20,489 nucleotides of DNA from Ruminococcaceae bacterium UBA1320 (GCA_002306975.1 DBTI01000297.1:1-20489); one strand, 5' to 3'. Positions 1 through 8,098 are shown, counted from the stretch's first letter. The notes: generated from the letters alone by a model not told the origin. Program-made: numbers and translations.

Positions 1-187
1 CCTTGGGAACCGCCCAGCTTAAAAGTGTGCCCTCCCATTCGAGCCGGAAGTCGTAGTGGTCTCTGCGGGCGATATGGTGCTGGACAACAAACTTCAACCG
101 TTCTTCGGGCTTTCCCGTTTCGCCTTCGGGCTCCCCGGTTTTTTCAAAATTCCTTTTTCGGTTGTAATCTTCTAGCTTTATAGTCAT
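1..187 (-). CDS. ligD: LigD-type 3'-phosphoesterase domain protein, N-terminal part
   Basis: The gene runs off the left edge. The 62 visible codons begin at an ATG (187-185) preceded by AGGTGA. A charged leader of about 30 residues is followed by FVVQHHIARRDHYDFRLEWEG and then a SWAVPK stretch, which matches the opening of the LigD 3'-phosphoesterase (PE) domain with its conserved histidines and the HYDFRLE block. PE domains trim 3'-phosphate and ribonucleotide ends during bacterial non-homologous end joining. The gene is divergent from the Ku gene, the usual partner. The rest is not visible, so it could be a stand-alone PE protein or a PE domain fused to a ligase and/or polymerase. The family call is firm; the full architecture is unknown. 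Confidence 0.8.
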   Translation of the reverse strand, partial: MTIKLEDYNRKRNFEKTGEPEGETGKPEERLKFVVQHHIARRDHYDFRLEWEGTLLSWAVPK

Positions 188-321
188 TTACATTCACCTA
201 AATGATAAATACCGCTCTAATACGAAACTTCATAATCCCGAAAACTTTGACAAGCGGGGAATACAAACAGAGCAAAGGGCAAATCAGCTCACTTTCTAGG
301 TATTATCCGTCGCTTCAGCAA

Positions 322-388
322 AGTTTATCCATGTGATTAATAAGCCCCGAGCCTTAATTTTTGTATTTGTTAGCATTTTGGATAAACT
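322..388. repeat. 10-bp inverted repeat upstream of ku
   Basis: AGTTTATCCA at 322-331 is repeated in exact inverted form, TGGATAAACT, at 379-388. The second copy ends about 18 bases before the ku start codon. The spacing of about 47 bases suits a two-site operator or simple coincidence in AT-rich sequence. The same 10-mer also occurs at 8076-8085, beyond the DUF262 gene, which weakens a ku-specific role. I saw no convincing -35/-10 pair for ku or ligD in 188-406. Confidence 0.35.
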
Positions 389-406
389 AGTGCGGGAGGT
401 GCGTTT

Positions 407-1219
407 ATGCCAGTTGCACATCATTCAGTTATTTCATTTGGACTCGTGGCAATCCCCGTATCACTGTACACAGCGACTCAGGATAACGATATACATTTTA
501 ATCAGCTGCACAAAGAAGATCAGAGCCGTGTGCGGTATAAAAAGAGCTGCGCGCATTGCGGAAAAGAACTGAAAAGCGAAGACATTATCAAAGGTTATGA
601 ATATGATAAGGATCATTATATCGTTGTCTCTGATGATGAAATAGAGAAAATCAAGACCGAAAAGGAAAAATCGATTCAAATCATGCACTTTGCACAGTTA
701 AATCAGATATCGCCGGTTTACTATGAGAAGACATACCAGGCTGTCCCGGATAAAGGAGGGGAGAAGGCTTTTGAACTCCTGAGGTCTGCTCTGATGGCAG
801 AGCAGAAAGTTGCGATCGGCAAGACCGTCATGGGAACAAAAGATACGTTGATGGCGATCATTCCGCGTGAAAATGGGGTTTTGATTTCAACCATGTTTTA
901 TCAGGATGACATCAAGGATCTGCAAAAGTCTTATGAGATTCCGGAGCCGACTGAGCAGGAACTGAAAATGGCTCAGGTACTGATAAACTCCATGGACACG
1001 CCTTTTGATCCATCTCAATATAAGGATGAATACCAAAGCAAACTCAAAGAGCTCATTGAAACAAAAATTGCAGGAAAAGAGGTTGTCGCCGCCGGGCCGG
1101 AACAGGCTGGAAAAGTGATTAATCTCATGGATGCCCTGAAGGCCAGCATTGAAAAGCAGAATGAGGGTAAAGAGGATAAGACCGCGGAAGAAAGGGCAAA
1201 CCAAAAGAAAGGTGCGTAA
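407..1219 (+). CDS. ku: Bacterial Ku, non-homologous end-joining protein
   Basis: Homodimeric Ku rings bind double-strand DNA ends and recruit LigD for end joining. The 270-residue protein has the usual bacterial length. Its N-terminus (HHSVISFGLVAIPVSLYTAT) is the typical Ku beta-barrel opening, and RVRYKKSCAHCGKEL (C48 and C51) is the CxxC segment common in Firmicute Ku proteins. Later blocks (FAQLNQISPVYYEKTY, AEQKVAIGK) also fit the family, and the tail is rich in Lys and Glu. The ATG at 407 follows GGGAGGTG closely, which fixes the start. It is divergent from the LigD-type gene and its stop codon lies in the loop of its own terminator, so it is a single-gene unit. GC content is intermediate between the defence island and the Tad genes. 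Confidence 0.95.
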   Translation: MPVAHHSVISFGLVAIPVSLYTATQDNDIHFNQLHKEDQSRVRYKKSCAHCGKELKSEDIIKGYEYDKDHYIVVSDDEIEKIKTEKEKSIQIMHFAQLNQISPVYYEKTYQAVPDKGGEKAFELLRSALMAEQKVAIGKTVMGTKDTLMAIIPRENGVLISTMFYQDDIKDLQKSYEIPEPTEQELKMAQVLINSMDTPFDPSQYKDEYQSKLKELIETKIAGKEVVAAGPEQAGKVINLMDALKASIEKQNEGKEDKTAEERANQKKGA

Positions 1220-1243
1220 TAGCACCTTTCTTTTGGTTTTGCC
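1201..1243 (+). terminator. Intrinsic terminator of ku
   Basis: A perfect 15-bp stem is formed by CCAAAAGAAAGGTGC (1201-1215) and GCACCTTTCTTTTGG (1222-1236). The 6-base loop is GTAATA, and TTTTGCCTT follows. The ku stop codon (1217-1219) is inside the loop. The T-run is short, but the stem is strong. Confidence 0.85.
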
Positions 1244-1290
1244 TTAAATAATCATTCTGTACCTTTTACGACGTTTAAATAGAACAATAA

Positions 1291-1396
1291 ACAACTTGCT
1301 CGAAGAGCACCAGCAGAAGCTCCACCGTAACCACGAAATGGAGTGTTGAACCGAGTGGCTATCTTTCCAAAATTCCGTGCTCTTCGTGTTCGTTGT
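1291..1396. repeat. Long interrupted inverted repeat, possible structured RNA
   Basis: In the roughly 340-base gap between ku and the helicase gene, CGAAGAGCAC (1301-1310) pairs perfectly with GTGCTCTTCG (1377-1386). A further outer helix is ACAAC (1291-1295) with GTTGT (1392-1396), separated by a 5x5 internal loop. The 66 bases inside can form smaller alternative helices, for example CTCCA 1320-1324 with TGGAG 1339-1343, or CCAC 1331-1334 with GTGG 1355-1358. No ORF fits here. It could be a small RNA, a miniature mobile element or a leftover of an insertion. I do not recognise a known family, and no reverse transcriptase lies nearby to suggest a retron. Confidence 0.45.
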
Positions 1397-1435
1397 CTGA
1401 TCAAGTAGATTGGCGGGGATTAATGTGGAAAATTG

Positions 1436-1464
1436 TTGATTTTCCTCTTAATTAAACATATAAT
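1436..1464 (+). promoter_or_regulatory. Vegetative-type promoter of the helicase-ATPase operon
   Basis: TTGATT (1436-1441), a 17-base spacer and a perfect TATAAT (1459-1464) form a sigma-A-type promoter. Transcription would begin near 1471, leaving a leader of about 87 bases before the helicase start. The ribosome site is AGGAGG at 1542-1547. Confidence 0.7.
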
Positions 1465-1557
1465 TAACTTAAATACAGAATAGTTGCTGGAATTCTTGTC
1501 AATGGTGAAAGAATAAGCAGGGCCTAATCCATTGCACACTTAGGAGGCACTAATATA

Positions 1558-3492
1558 ATGAATTTTCCAGATGTGCCCATAAGCTTAAATACTTCCGATA
1601 ACGATTTAGATAAAGACTTCTATATACCATGCCTCAAATGGGCTACCCAATATGACCGTGGTGTCGGTTATTTTACGTCAGGCTGGATTTCTAAGAATGC
1701 GAACGGAATGGCTGAATTTGCAAGCAATTGTGGAAAGGCTCGATGGATAACCAGCCCAATATTGGATGAAAGAGACTACCTGGCAATTAAATCTGCACCA
1801 GATATGCAGTCTGTTTCGTCGTATTTTCAAGGTTTAATTAATGAATGTATTGACCGCTTGTCAGAAGAAATTGAGTTTAATACTCGAAATGCCTTGGGAT
1901 GGATGATATACGATAACATACTAGAATTAAGATTCGCCATACCCACAAAAAAATTGCTGGATGGAGATTTTCACGATAAATTTGGTGTTTTCTATGATTC
2001 AAATGGAAACTCATTATCGTTTACTGGATCAATAAATGATAGTAGCAAAGGCTTTTCAAATTATGAGAGTATCAAAATATTTAAATCTTGGGATGGTATG
2101 CTTTCATATGTTAATGAGGACATTAAAAGGTTTGAAAGGCTTTGGAATAATCTTGACGAGAATTTACAAGTAATAAAAAGTAGTAATGCGATTCGTGAAA
2201 AACTGATTAAATTTAGGAAAAGCGACCGTCCATATGACAAGAAAGAAAAAAACGTTGAAACAGGGCTTTGGCGGCATCAAGACGCAGCAGTCAGGGCATT
2301 TTTGATTGCAAATAACGGCATACTTGAAATGGCGACTGGAACGGGAAAGACCCGTACGGCTTTAAAAGTTATGTCACAATTATTTAATAATGGAACGATA
2401 AGGCGTGTTGTTATTACAACTTACGGCAATGACTTGTTGCATCAGTGGGAAAAAGAGGTGCTGTCATACCTAAACGCCGACATTCGAGTATTTAAGTATT
2501 TTGATTCAATTTACAAAGAGCTTCCTTCCTTCCTTTTATGCCGGAGTAAATGTGTACTAATAATCTCACGTGACCCAACACGCCTTAACGAGTGTATTGA
2601 CCGCATGTCTACGAGAATCTCCAATGTATATGACGAAACGATGTTCGTGTTTGATGAGGTTCATGGATTGGGATCAGAATCTTTGCGTGCTTCGTTATCA
2701 GGCAAGATATCTCATTTCCAATACCGTTTAGGATTAAGCGCAACCCCAGAAAGAGAATATGACGATGAAGGTAATAAATTCATACTACAAGAAGTAGGTC
2801 CTGTCATTTACAGATTTACGTTAGAAGATGCCATACAAAAAGGAATTTTGTGTGAGTTTTCATACCTTCCTCTTGAATATGAGCTTACTGATGAGGAAAA
2901 GCAAAACAAACGTGCAATTATAGCAAGATATGCTGCGCGAAGGAAAAGCGGTGAACTTGTGAGTGATGAAGATATGTATAGAGATCTTGCGAGGGTTAAC
3001 AAAACATCTGTTGCAAAACTACCTCTTTTCAATGATCTAATTAGAAGTAGGCCAGATATCTTAGGTCGGTGTATTGTTTTTGTAGAAACACGTGAGTATG
3101 GAATTAGTGTCCAGAATCTTATGATTCATAACTTTCCGGAGTTCCATACTTATTATGGTGAAGATGATGAAGAGAATCTGCACAAATTTGCTATCGGGAC
3201 TATAAATTGCTTGATAACGTGTAAAAAAATTTCTGAGGGTGTTGACATTAAGTCGGTCAAAAACATTATCTTATTTTCTTCTGATAGAGGTAGATTAGTC
3301 ACTACACAGAGAATTGGGCGTAGTTTACGCATAAATCCAGACGATCCCGAGAAACGAGCGAATGTAGTCGATTTTATCTGTGCTAATTCGGAAACAAACG
3401 ATTTGGATGGAGAGCTTAGTGCGGATATGGATCGGTGCGAGTGGTTAACACAACTTTCAAAGGTAAGGAGGGATTCTAATGAAGCTATATGA
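1558..3492 (+). CDS. PLD-like domain plus SF2 DEAD/DEAH-type helicase (candidate PT-linked interference protein)
   Basis: The 644-residue protein has two parts. Residues about 20-200 resemble a phospholipase-D-like domain, with RGVGYFTSGWIS, then FHDKFGVFYD (H139, K141 of an HxK motif) and FTGSINDS (157-162). Only one HKD-like half is evident, so dimerisation or loss of catalysis is possible. Residues about 235-620 are an SF2 helicase core: Walker A MATGTGKT (258-265), DEVH (366-369), SAT (394-396) and motif VI QRIGRSLR (584-591). The ATG follows AGGAGG. The reading frame overlaps the next gene by 14 bases, so the two are translationally coupled. It heads an operon converging on the dnd operon, with no DndF/G/H present. 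It may be a helicase component of a PbeABCD-like PT defence arm, but I cannot assign a Pbe letter. The helicase call is firm, PLD-like probable, and the PT role inferred. Confidence 0.88.
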   Translation: MNFPDVPISLNTSDNDLDKDFYIPCLKWATQYDRGVGYFTSGWISKNANGMAEFASNCGKARWITSPILDERDYLAIKSAPDMQSVSSYFQGLINECIDRLSEEIEFNTRNALGWMIYDNILELRFAIPTKKLLDGDFHDKFGVFYDSNGNSLSFTGSINDSSKGFSNYESIKIFKSWDGMLSYVNEDIKRFERLWNNLDENLQVIKSSNAIREKLIKFRKSDRPYDKKEKNVETGLWRHQDAAVRAFLIANNGILEMATGTGKTRTALKVMSQLFNNGTIRRVVITTYGNDLLHQWEKEVLSYLNADIRVFKYFDSIYKELPSFLLCRSKCVLIISRDPTRLNECIDRMSTRISNVYDETMFVFDEVHGLGSESLRASLSGKISHFQYRLGLSATPEREYDDEGNKFILQEVGPVIYRFTLEDAIQKGILCEFSYLPLEYELTDEEKQNKRAIIARYAARRKSGELVSDEDMYRDLARVNKTSVAKLPLFNDLIRSRPDILGRCIVFVETREYGISVQNLMIHNFPEFHTYYGEDDEENLHKFAIGTINCLITCKKISEGVDIKSVKNIILFSSDRGRLVTTQRIGRSLRINPDDPEKRANVVDFICANSETNDLDGELSADMDRCEWLTQLSKVRRDSNEAI

Positions 3493-3667
3493 AGAACTCT
3501 CAAATGCAATGAATGAGGTAGTATCTGTGACAGAAGAATCTAGTGATTTCAAACCCAGATTTACTAAACTTATAGAGAACTACTTTGATAGTTCTTATGT
3601 AGAACGCGACATTGATGATGTTATTGAGCTAATAAATCTATCGGAGGGAAATTCTGATGGAAATTAA
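3479..3667 (+). CDS. Small acidic protein of unknown function between helicase and ATPase
   Basis: I do not recognise this 62-residue protein. It is strongly acidic, probably mostly helical, and has no Cys, membrane segment or signal peptide. It looks genuine because AAGGAGGG sits just upstream of the ATG, it overlaps the helicase end by 14 bases and the ATPase start by 11 bases, and its codon use resembles its neighbours. Such coupling usually means a fixed ratio with both large partners. It may be an adaptor linking helicase and ATPase, or an inhibitor or stabiliser. The four-gene order large-small-large-small is why I compare the cassette to PbeABCD. Confidence 0.75.
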   Translation: MKLYEELSNAMNEVVSVTEESSDFKPRFTKLIENYFDSSYVERDIDDVIELINLSEGNSDGN

Positions 3668-5570
3668 AATACTAGGTTGGGGTTATGAAAACATAAGACG
3701 CTTCAACACGTTAGATTTGGATTTGCTTCAAGGTGGCACCCATTTGTCTCATGTCACACTAGTAATGATGCGTAATGGAACAGGCAAGACAACTACTATT
3801 TCACTTATGCGTTCAGTATTAAATGGCACAGCGACGAATTGGAATCCAGAAGAAGTTCGAAGCTATAAGCCTACAAAAGGACAGGCATCACAAGGGAAAT
3901 TTTACATAAAAATAAAGTTTGGCACAGAATTATACCATTATAATCTGATTTTGGATTATGAACGGGGTAGGGCCTCATATGAGACTTCGCATGTCGGCAT
4001 GTCTGGAGGGCTAGAGCAGGGGCATACACTTCCCATGCAACTTAAGGGAGTATTCACTAAAGAATTTATTAATAGGTTTATCTTTGATGGAGAACAGGCA
4101 AAAAAAACACTTAGTGCTGATAGCAAGGAAGCTGAACTAGCTGTTACATATTTGTATCAAATCGAAAAATTAGATAACCTGATTTCTGAAATCAACTCAT
4201 TGGTACAGCGTAAACAATCGGAATCGGATTCAAAGGGGGCAACATCAAGCAGCCTCAGCTACAATCGTACGCGCATGGAAAATAAAAGAAATCACTATTT
4301 GAATTTGGTAACCCGACGTGATAAAGTCATTTTACAGATGTCTCAATATCAAACAAGGTGGGTCGATCTGGAGAATCAACGGACAGAACTCATTACGTCA
4401 GATGAACGTTTACGTCAAGATCAATTAAACTTAACAAGTAGAAAGGCATTAAAAAATAATGAACTAAATAGTTTGTTGCAAACAATTGGAACTGAAGTAA
4501 AAGAGCCTTTTAATATACATTCGCTTTTTGATGCGCGATTAAAAAGTTTGATGAATAATATGCAAACTCTCAAGCTTCCCAAAACTACAGCTCGAGAGTT
4601 TTTTAAGGAACTGTCTGAAAGTCCTGAGTGTGTTTGTGGTAGGCCGATTGGGCAGGAAGAAAAAGTAGCAATTCTGAAACGAGCAGATAATTATCTTGGT
4701 GAAGATGATTTAAGCGTTATCAATGCGATCAAGGACTCACTGAGAAATTACAGTACTAGCGGGGAACTTACTATTGCTCTTGAACAAATGATAACATTAA
4801 AAGAAGAAATACAGAGCATTCAAAGCGCTTTAGACAGATTAGTATTACACTTAGATGAGGAAGCGATACGTAAGGCAGAGTCAATTGCAGAGGAACAATC
4901 TGACATCAAGCAAAAAATATTAGGTCTTCAACAAGAGCGAGACATATTAGATGCGCCATATGGAACACCGAATACTTCAGAGCAAAATAACGTTGCAGCA
5001 GCAGAGAAGGCCTGGAAAGAAGCTGAAGAAAATTTGCAACGTGCGACAGGCACATATGAGTATACACAAAAAGCCAACAAACTAATTATATACATTAATA
5101 ATATACGCTCATTAGCTTTACAGAAACTTAAGGATAGTATCATAATAAAGACAAATGAAAAGGTTGAAAGGATTCTTACGGATGACAGGATAACAGTCGA
5201 TAAAATAGATGGCAGTTTAATTCTACATGATAGAACAGCAGTTAGCGAAGGTCAGACTTTAGCAATCGCTTATTCATATATCGGATCACTTTTTGAACAT
5301 TCTTCATTTGAATTTCCGTTTGTAATAGACTCACCCGCGGCATCGATGGATCTTGGAGTAAGAAGAGAAGTTGCATCTATAATACCTACATTGTTTAAGC
5401 AACTAATAATCTTTGTCACCTCTGGAGAGGTGGCTGGGTTTGCCGAAAAATTCTATAGCATGGATGATGTCCTTTATGCCACGATAGAAGGCAAAGAGAA
5501 TAACGAAAAGGCTACATGCACATTTGGAAAAGATTATTTTTCAGCATATCAGTGTGAGGAGGAGGAATAA
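3657..5570 (+). CDS. SMC/RecN/DndD-like ABC ATPase with possible zinc-hook motif
   Basis: This 637-residue protein has split ABC-ATPase lobes around a coiled-coil centre. Walker A is MRNGTGKTTT (38-47), the DndD-like FIFDGEQAKK motif is at 141-150, the signature region VSEGQTLAIAYSYI is at 529-542, and Walker B with D-loop is FPFVIDSPAASMD (553-565). Heptad-like charged stretches fill about 160-270 and 370-490. ECVCGRPIG (C325, C327) lies between them, where Rad50-like proteins carry a zinc hook, although the motif here is CxC rather than CxxC. The start follows GGAGGG and overlaps the 62-residue gene by 11 bases. The protein resembles DndD in plan but is not the same gene, since a true DndD lies in the opposing operon. 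It probably dimerises on DNA and works with the helicase. The ATPase class is firm; its function in PT defence is inferred. Confidence 0.88.
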   Translation: MEIKILGWGYENIRRFNTLDLDLLQGGTHLSHVTLVMMRNGTGKTTTISLMRSVLNGTATNWNPEEVRSYKPTKGQASQGKFYIKIKFGTELYHYNLILDYERGRASYETSHVGMSGGLEQGHTLPMQLKGVFTKEFINRFIFDGEQAKKTLSADSKEAELAVTYLYQIEKLDNLISEINSLVQRKQSESDSKGATSSSLSYNRTRMENKRNHYLNLVTRRDKVILQMSQYQTRWVDLENQRTELITSDERLRQDQLNLTSRKALKNNELNSLLQTIGTEVKEPFNIHSLFDARLKSLMNNMQTLKLPKTTAREFFKELSESPECVCGRPIGQEEKVAILKRADNYLGEDDLSVINAIKDSLRNYSTSGELTIALEQMITLKEEIQSIQSALDRLVLHLDEEAIRKAESIAEEQSDIKQKILGLQQERDILDAPYGTPNTSEQNNVAAAEKAWKEAEENLQRATGTYEYTQKANKLIIYINNIRSLALQKLKDSIIIKTNEKVERILTDDRITVDKIDGSLILHDRTAVSEGQTLAIAYSYIGSLFEHSSFEFPFVIDSPAASMDLGVRREVASIIPTLFKQLIIFVTSGEVAGFAEKFYSMDDVLYATIEGKENNEKATCTFGKDYFSAYQCEEEE

Positions 5571-6046
5571 TGCCATTTAGATTACCGAAAAATTGTAGAG
5601 AGTATTTCCGCGATATTACGGGCAAGGTAGATGGGAAACTGAATTACTGGTTTGATGGCTATTATTTAAGTTTTCTAGTAGGTTTGGCCCAAACTAAAAT
5701 AGACTCAAATGCAGAATTTGAATCATCAGAATTAGTTGACGAATATCCAATAGATTATCGAAAGAGCAGCGATTACATAGCAGCACTGTTAATATCTACT
5801 GAGGCAAAGCGTATCCCTGTTGATGAAACAAACGCTGATGCTTTAGAACGGCTTATGACAACTCTGCTGGATTCACATTCCAGGACCAGATTGACTGCAG
5901 AAGGCGAAAATCGTTTAAATCAATATGCTGCTCGTGGAATTAGTGTGATTTTAGAAAAAATGCCTAAGCATACACGTCTCGACGAATTTTATCAAGATTA
6001 TTTCGAGTGCTTTAAAGATGGGGTATTCATTGAGAACCAAGAATAG
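5570..6046 (+). CDS. Small protein of unknown function, partner of the preceding ATPase
   Basis: I do not recognise this 158-residue protein with confidence. It starts within the ATPase stop codon (TAATG overlap, GAGGAGG upstream), so translation is coupled. It is soluble and probably helical, with aromatic-rich segments KLNYWFDGYYLSFLVGLAQ (23-41) and SSDYIAALLISTEAKR, and no metal motif. A small protein directly after a DndD-like ATPase parallels the dndD-dndE order, so it may act as an accessory subunit for that ATPase; this is analogy only. It closes the overlapping four-gene cassette, because the next gene is separated by 81 bases. Confidence 0.78.
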   Translation: MPFRLPKNCREYFRDITGKVDGKLNYWFDGYYLSFLVGLAQTKIDSNAEFESSELVDEYPIDYRKSSDYIAALLISTEAKRIPVDETNADALERLMTTLLDSHSRTRLTAEGENRLNQYAARGISVILEKMPKHTRLDEFYQDYFECFKDGVFIENQE

Positions 6047-6127
6047 GTGCGAAGACTTTTAGATAGAAAAATGCTGGTGAGTTGTTATTTCCCATCCTAA
6101 GCAATCCTAATAAGGAGTATAACCTAT

Positions 6128-8005
6128 ATGAAATCATTTATTGTTAAACTGAGTGAGTTTTTCTGTATCGCAAGGAATGTAGAGAATACTGAAAGCTTTG
6201 ATGATGGTATTATTCAATATGTTATACCGAAATATCAGCGTGAATATAAATGGACAGAAGAAAAAGTAACCACACTTGTTAATGACATTAATAATCGAGA
6301 CAAGTTTTTAGGAAACATTATTTTGGATAAAAAAGATCGTTGCTATGAAATTGTTGATGGACAACAACGAATTACGACAGTTTTTCTGATTCTGATAGCG
6401 TTGTTTAACATATTGAAAAATCAAACAGGACAAGGCATTAATCTTGAACAAGATAATATACTTGGATATTTAAAAAAAGAAAATGCTTTCGTATTAAAAA
6501 ATCAAACTATTGGAGAATTTTTAGTACTTGATCAAAATTCAATCAATATTGATATAAATGACGATTTTGATGTATATTTCCAGAAAGATACGTTTATTAC
6601 GATATATGATATTATTCTAGCTCAACTAAATAGAATTGAAGATAAGGGTAGTTTCGTTCAAAAGCTTCTAGATTGTTCTTTTCTTATCTTAATAAGTAGC
6701 AATACAGGTTATACTACCTCCATCGAACAGATTTTTTTAGATATAAATTTTAAATCACAATTACTCGATGTAGAGGATATATTTAAGGGCTATTGCTTTA
6801 AAAATTATTGGCCGCAATATCATGATGAATTGAAAGAGCAATGGGTTAAGCTTAAGAAAAATAGTAGAACATTTCTCAATTTCGGTTATAAAGATATGAG
6901 TGAATTTTTATACCATTACCTGCTATCCAAGCCAGAAAGCTATGAAATCCCTCAAAGATTGTCGCCTGGAGGCACTCACTATCTAGAAGGGAAAAATAAT
7001 AATGAAACAAAACGGTTGTTAGATGATATGGTGGATTATTCCCAAAACATAACTTCGTTCTGGAATTGTCTTAATAATGACGTTTATATTTTTTTGGATC
7101 TATGTCCCGATCTAAGCCGTTACAGAAATACACAAGAGCATATTGTTATGAAAAAAATGTGCAAAAATATAATTGAAAGTAGAGCCGCCCAATATCATAA
7201 ATTTCCGTTTCTAATGATGGTTCATTTTTTTAAAAAAGATGTGACTTTGGGGCAGGGAGTATTACGTGCTGATTTCAAAAAGTTAATTACAAACTATTAC
7301 ATATATTCATTTTTATTTATTAATGATAATAAACGAAAGCAAAAAGGATCAATCGATCATACGATTTTTAACATTTTATATGATGATATACCTCAGAAGC
7401 AAAGAAGGATTATTGAAGCGATCAAATTGCTTAGGAATAATTACCTAAATAACTATTCTCCATCAGAAACCTTCAATCTAGAAGATGCATATGCACTATA
7501 TTCAATAATTGATTTTTATATATCTTCAGATAATTTTCTGCCCAAACTGTATTCCCTTGATACTGGGTTTAATCGAGAACATCTAATTGTACATGATAAT
7601 AGAGGGCAAAGAGTTATTTGGGTTGACGACAATAACAACTTTGAGTTTGAGCTTAACACGGTTGAATACATTAATAAGTTTAAAAAAAGCACGATTAATT
7701 ATCTGATTATTAATGAACAGATAAATGCCTCTCTCGGTCACAATGATATAGTTACGAAAATTTCGCAAATCGAAGATGAATTTCAAGATCAAATGCCAAA
7801 GCATATCGCATTGTTTGTAGATCATATTAAGCAAATGCCCTCATTCATAGCGTTACAAGCTTTAAAAGGACAAGCTGCAGATCAACCGACTATCATTAAT
7901 AGCTATCACAATTTTCTCACTGATTATTTTGGAGATGGTAACCAGGAACTTATGCTCCAGAAAATCAATGATAGGTTTAGGGCCTCTTTCAGAAATCAAA
8001 CTTGA
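6128..8005 (+). CDS. DUF262 protein with DUF1524-like HNH C-terminus, SspE/GmrSD-like
   Basis: The 625-residue protein opens with a DUF262 (ParB/Srx-like fold) domain: IPKYQREYKW (33-42), FLGNIIL (60-66) and EIVDGQQRITTVF (74-86), where DGQQR is the NTP-binding signature. Near the C-terminus FNREHLIVHD (481-490) and NYLIINEQINASLGHND (524-540) resemble the H...N...H/N pattern of DUF1524 nuclease domains. GmrSD enzymes cut modified DNA, and SspE uses the same domain pair to sense phosphorothioates and nick unmodified DNA. Sitting between the helicase-ATPase cassette and dndA, it may be a second interference effector. AAGGAG at 6112-6117 supports the ATG; the 81-base gap may hold a weak promoter I could not define. 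The gene is very AT-rich. The N-terminal domain is certain, the nuclease domain likely, the PT sensing inferred. Confidence 0.85.
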   Translation: MKSFIVKLSEFFCIARNVENTESFDDGIIQYVIPKYQREYKWTEEKVTTLVNDINNRDKFLGNIILDKKDRCYEIVDGQQRITTVFLILIALFNILKNQTGQGINLEQDNILGYLKKENAFVLKNQTIGEFLVLDQNSINIDINDDFDVYFQKDTFITIYDIILAQLNRIEDKGSFVQKLLDCSFLILISSNTGYTTSIEQIFLDINFKSQLLDVEDIFKGYCFKNYWPQYHDELKEQWVKLKKNSRTFLNFGYKDMSEFLYHYLLSKPESYEIPQRLSPGGTHYLEGKNNNETKRLLDDMVDYSQNITSFWNCLNNDVYIFLDLCPDLSRYRNTQEHIVMKKMCKNIIESRAAQYHKFPFLMMVHFFKKDVTLGQGVLRADFKKLITNYYIYSFLFINDNKRKQKGSIDHTIFNILYDDIPQKQRRIIEAIKLLRNNYLNNYSPSETFNLEDAYALYSIIDFYISSDNFLPKLYSLDTGFNREHLIVHDNRGQRVIWVDDNNNFEFELNTVEYINKFKKSTINYLIINEQINASLGHNDIVTKISQIEDEFQDQMPKHIALFVDHIKQMPSFIALQALKGQAADQPTIINSYHNFLTDYFGDGNQELMLQKINDRFRASFRNQT

Positions 8006-8076
8006 TGCAAATGGATTCTGGAGATACATTTAAAACATAATGTGATTTGTGGGATACAAAGACTCTAAGGGGTACT

Positions 8077-8097
8077 GGATAAACTTTAAATCCTATT
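8077..8097 (+). terminator. Weak candidate terminator between the convergent operons
   Basis: GGAT (8077-8080) and ATCC (8089-8092) can pair around an AT-rich loop, followed by TATTTTT. A 4-bp stem is poor, but nothing better ends the plus-strand operon in the 93-base gap 8006-8098. No clear terminator for the dnd operon is visible on the minus strand either. Confidence 0.25.
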
Positions 8098-8098
8098 T

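Noticed and set aside
1220..1557. Retron-type noncoding RNA.
   Set aside because: There is structure, but no reverse transcriptase gene anywhere in the window.
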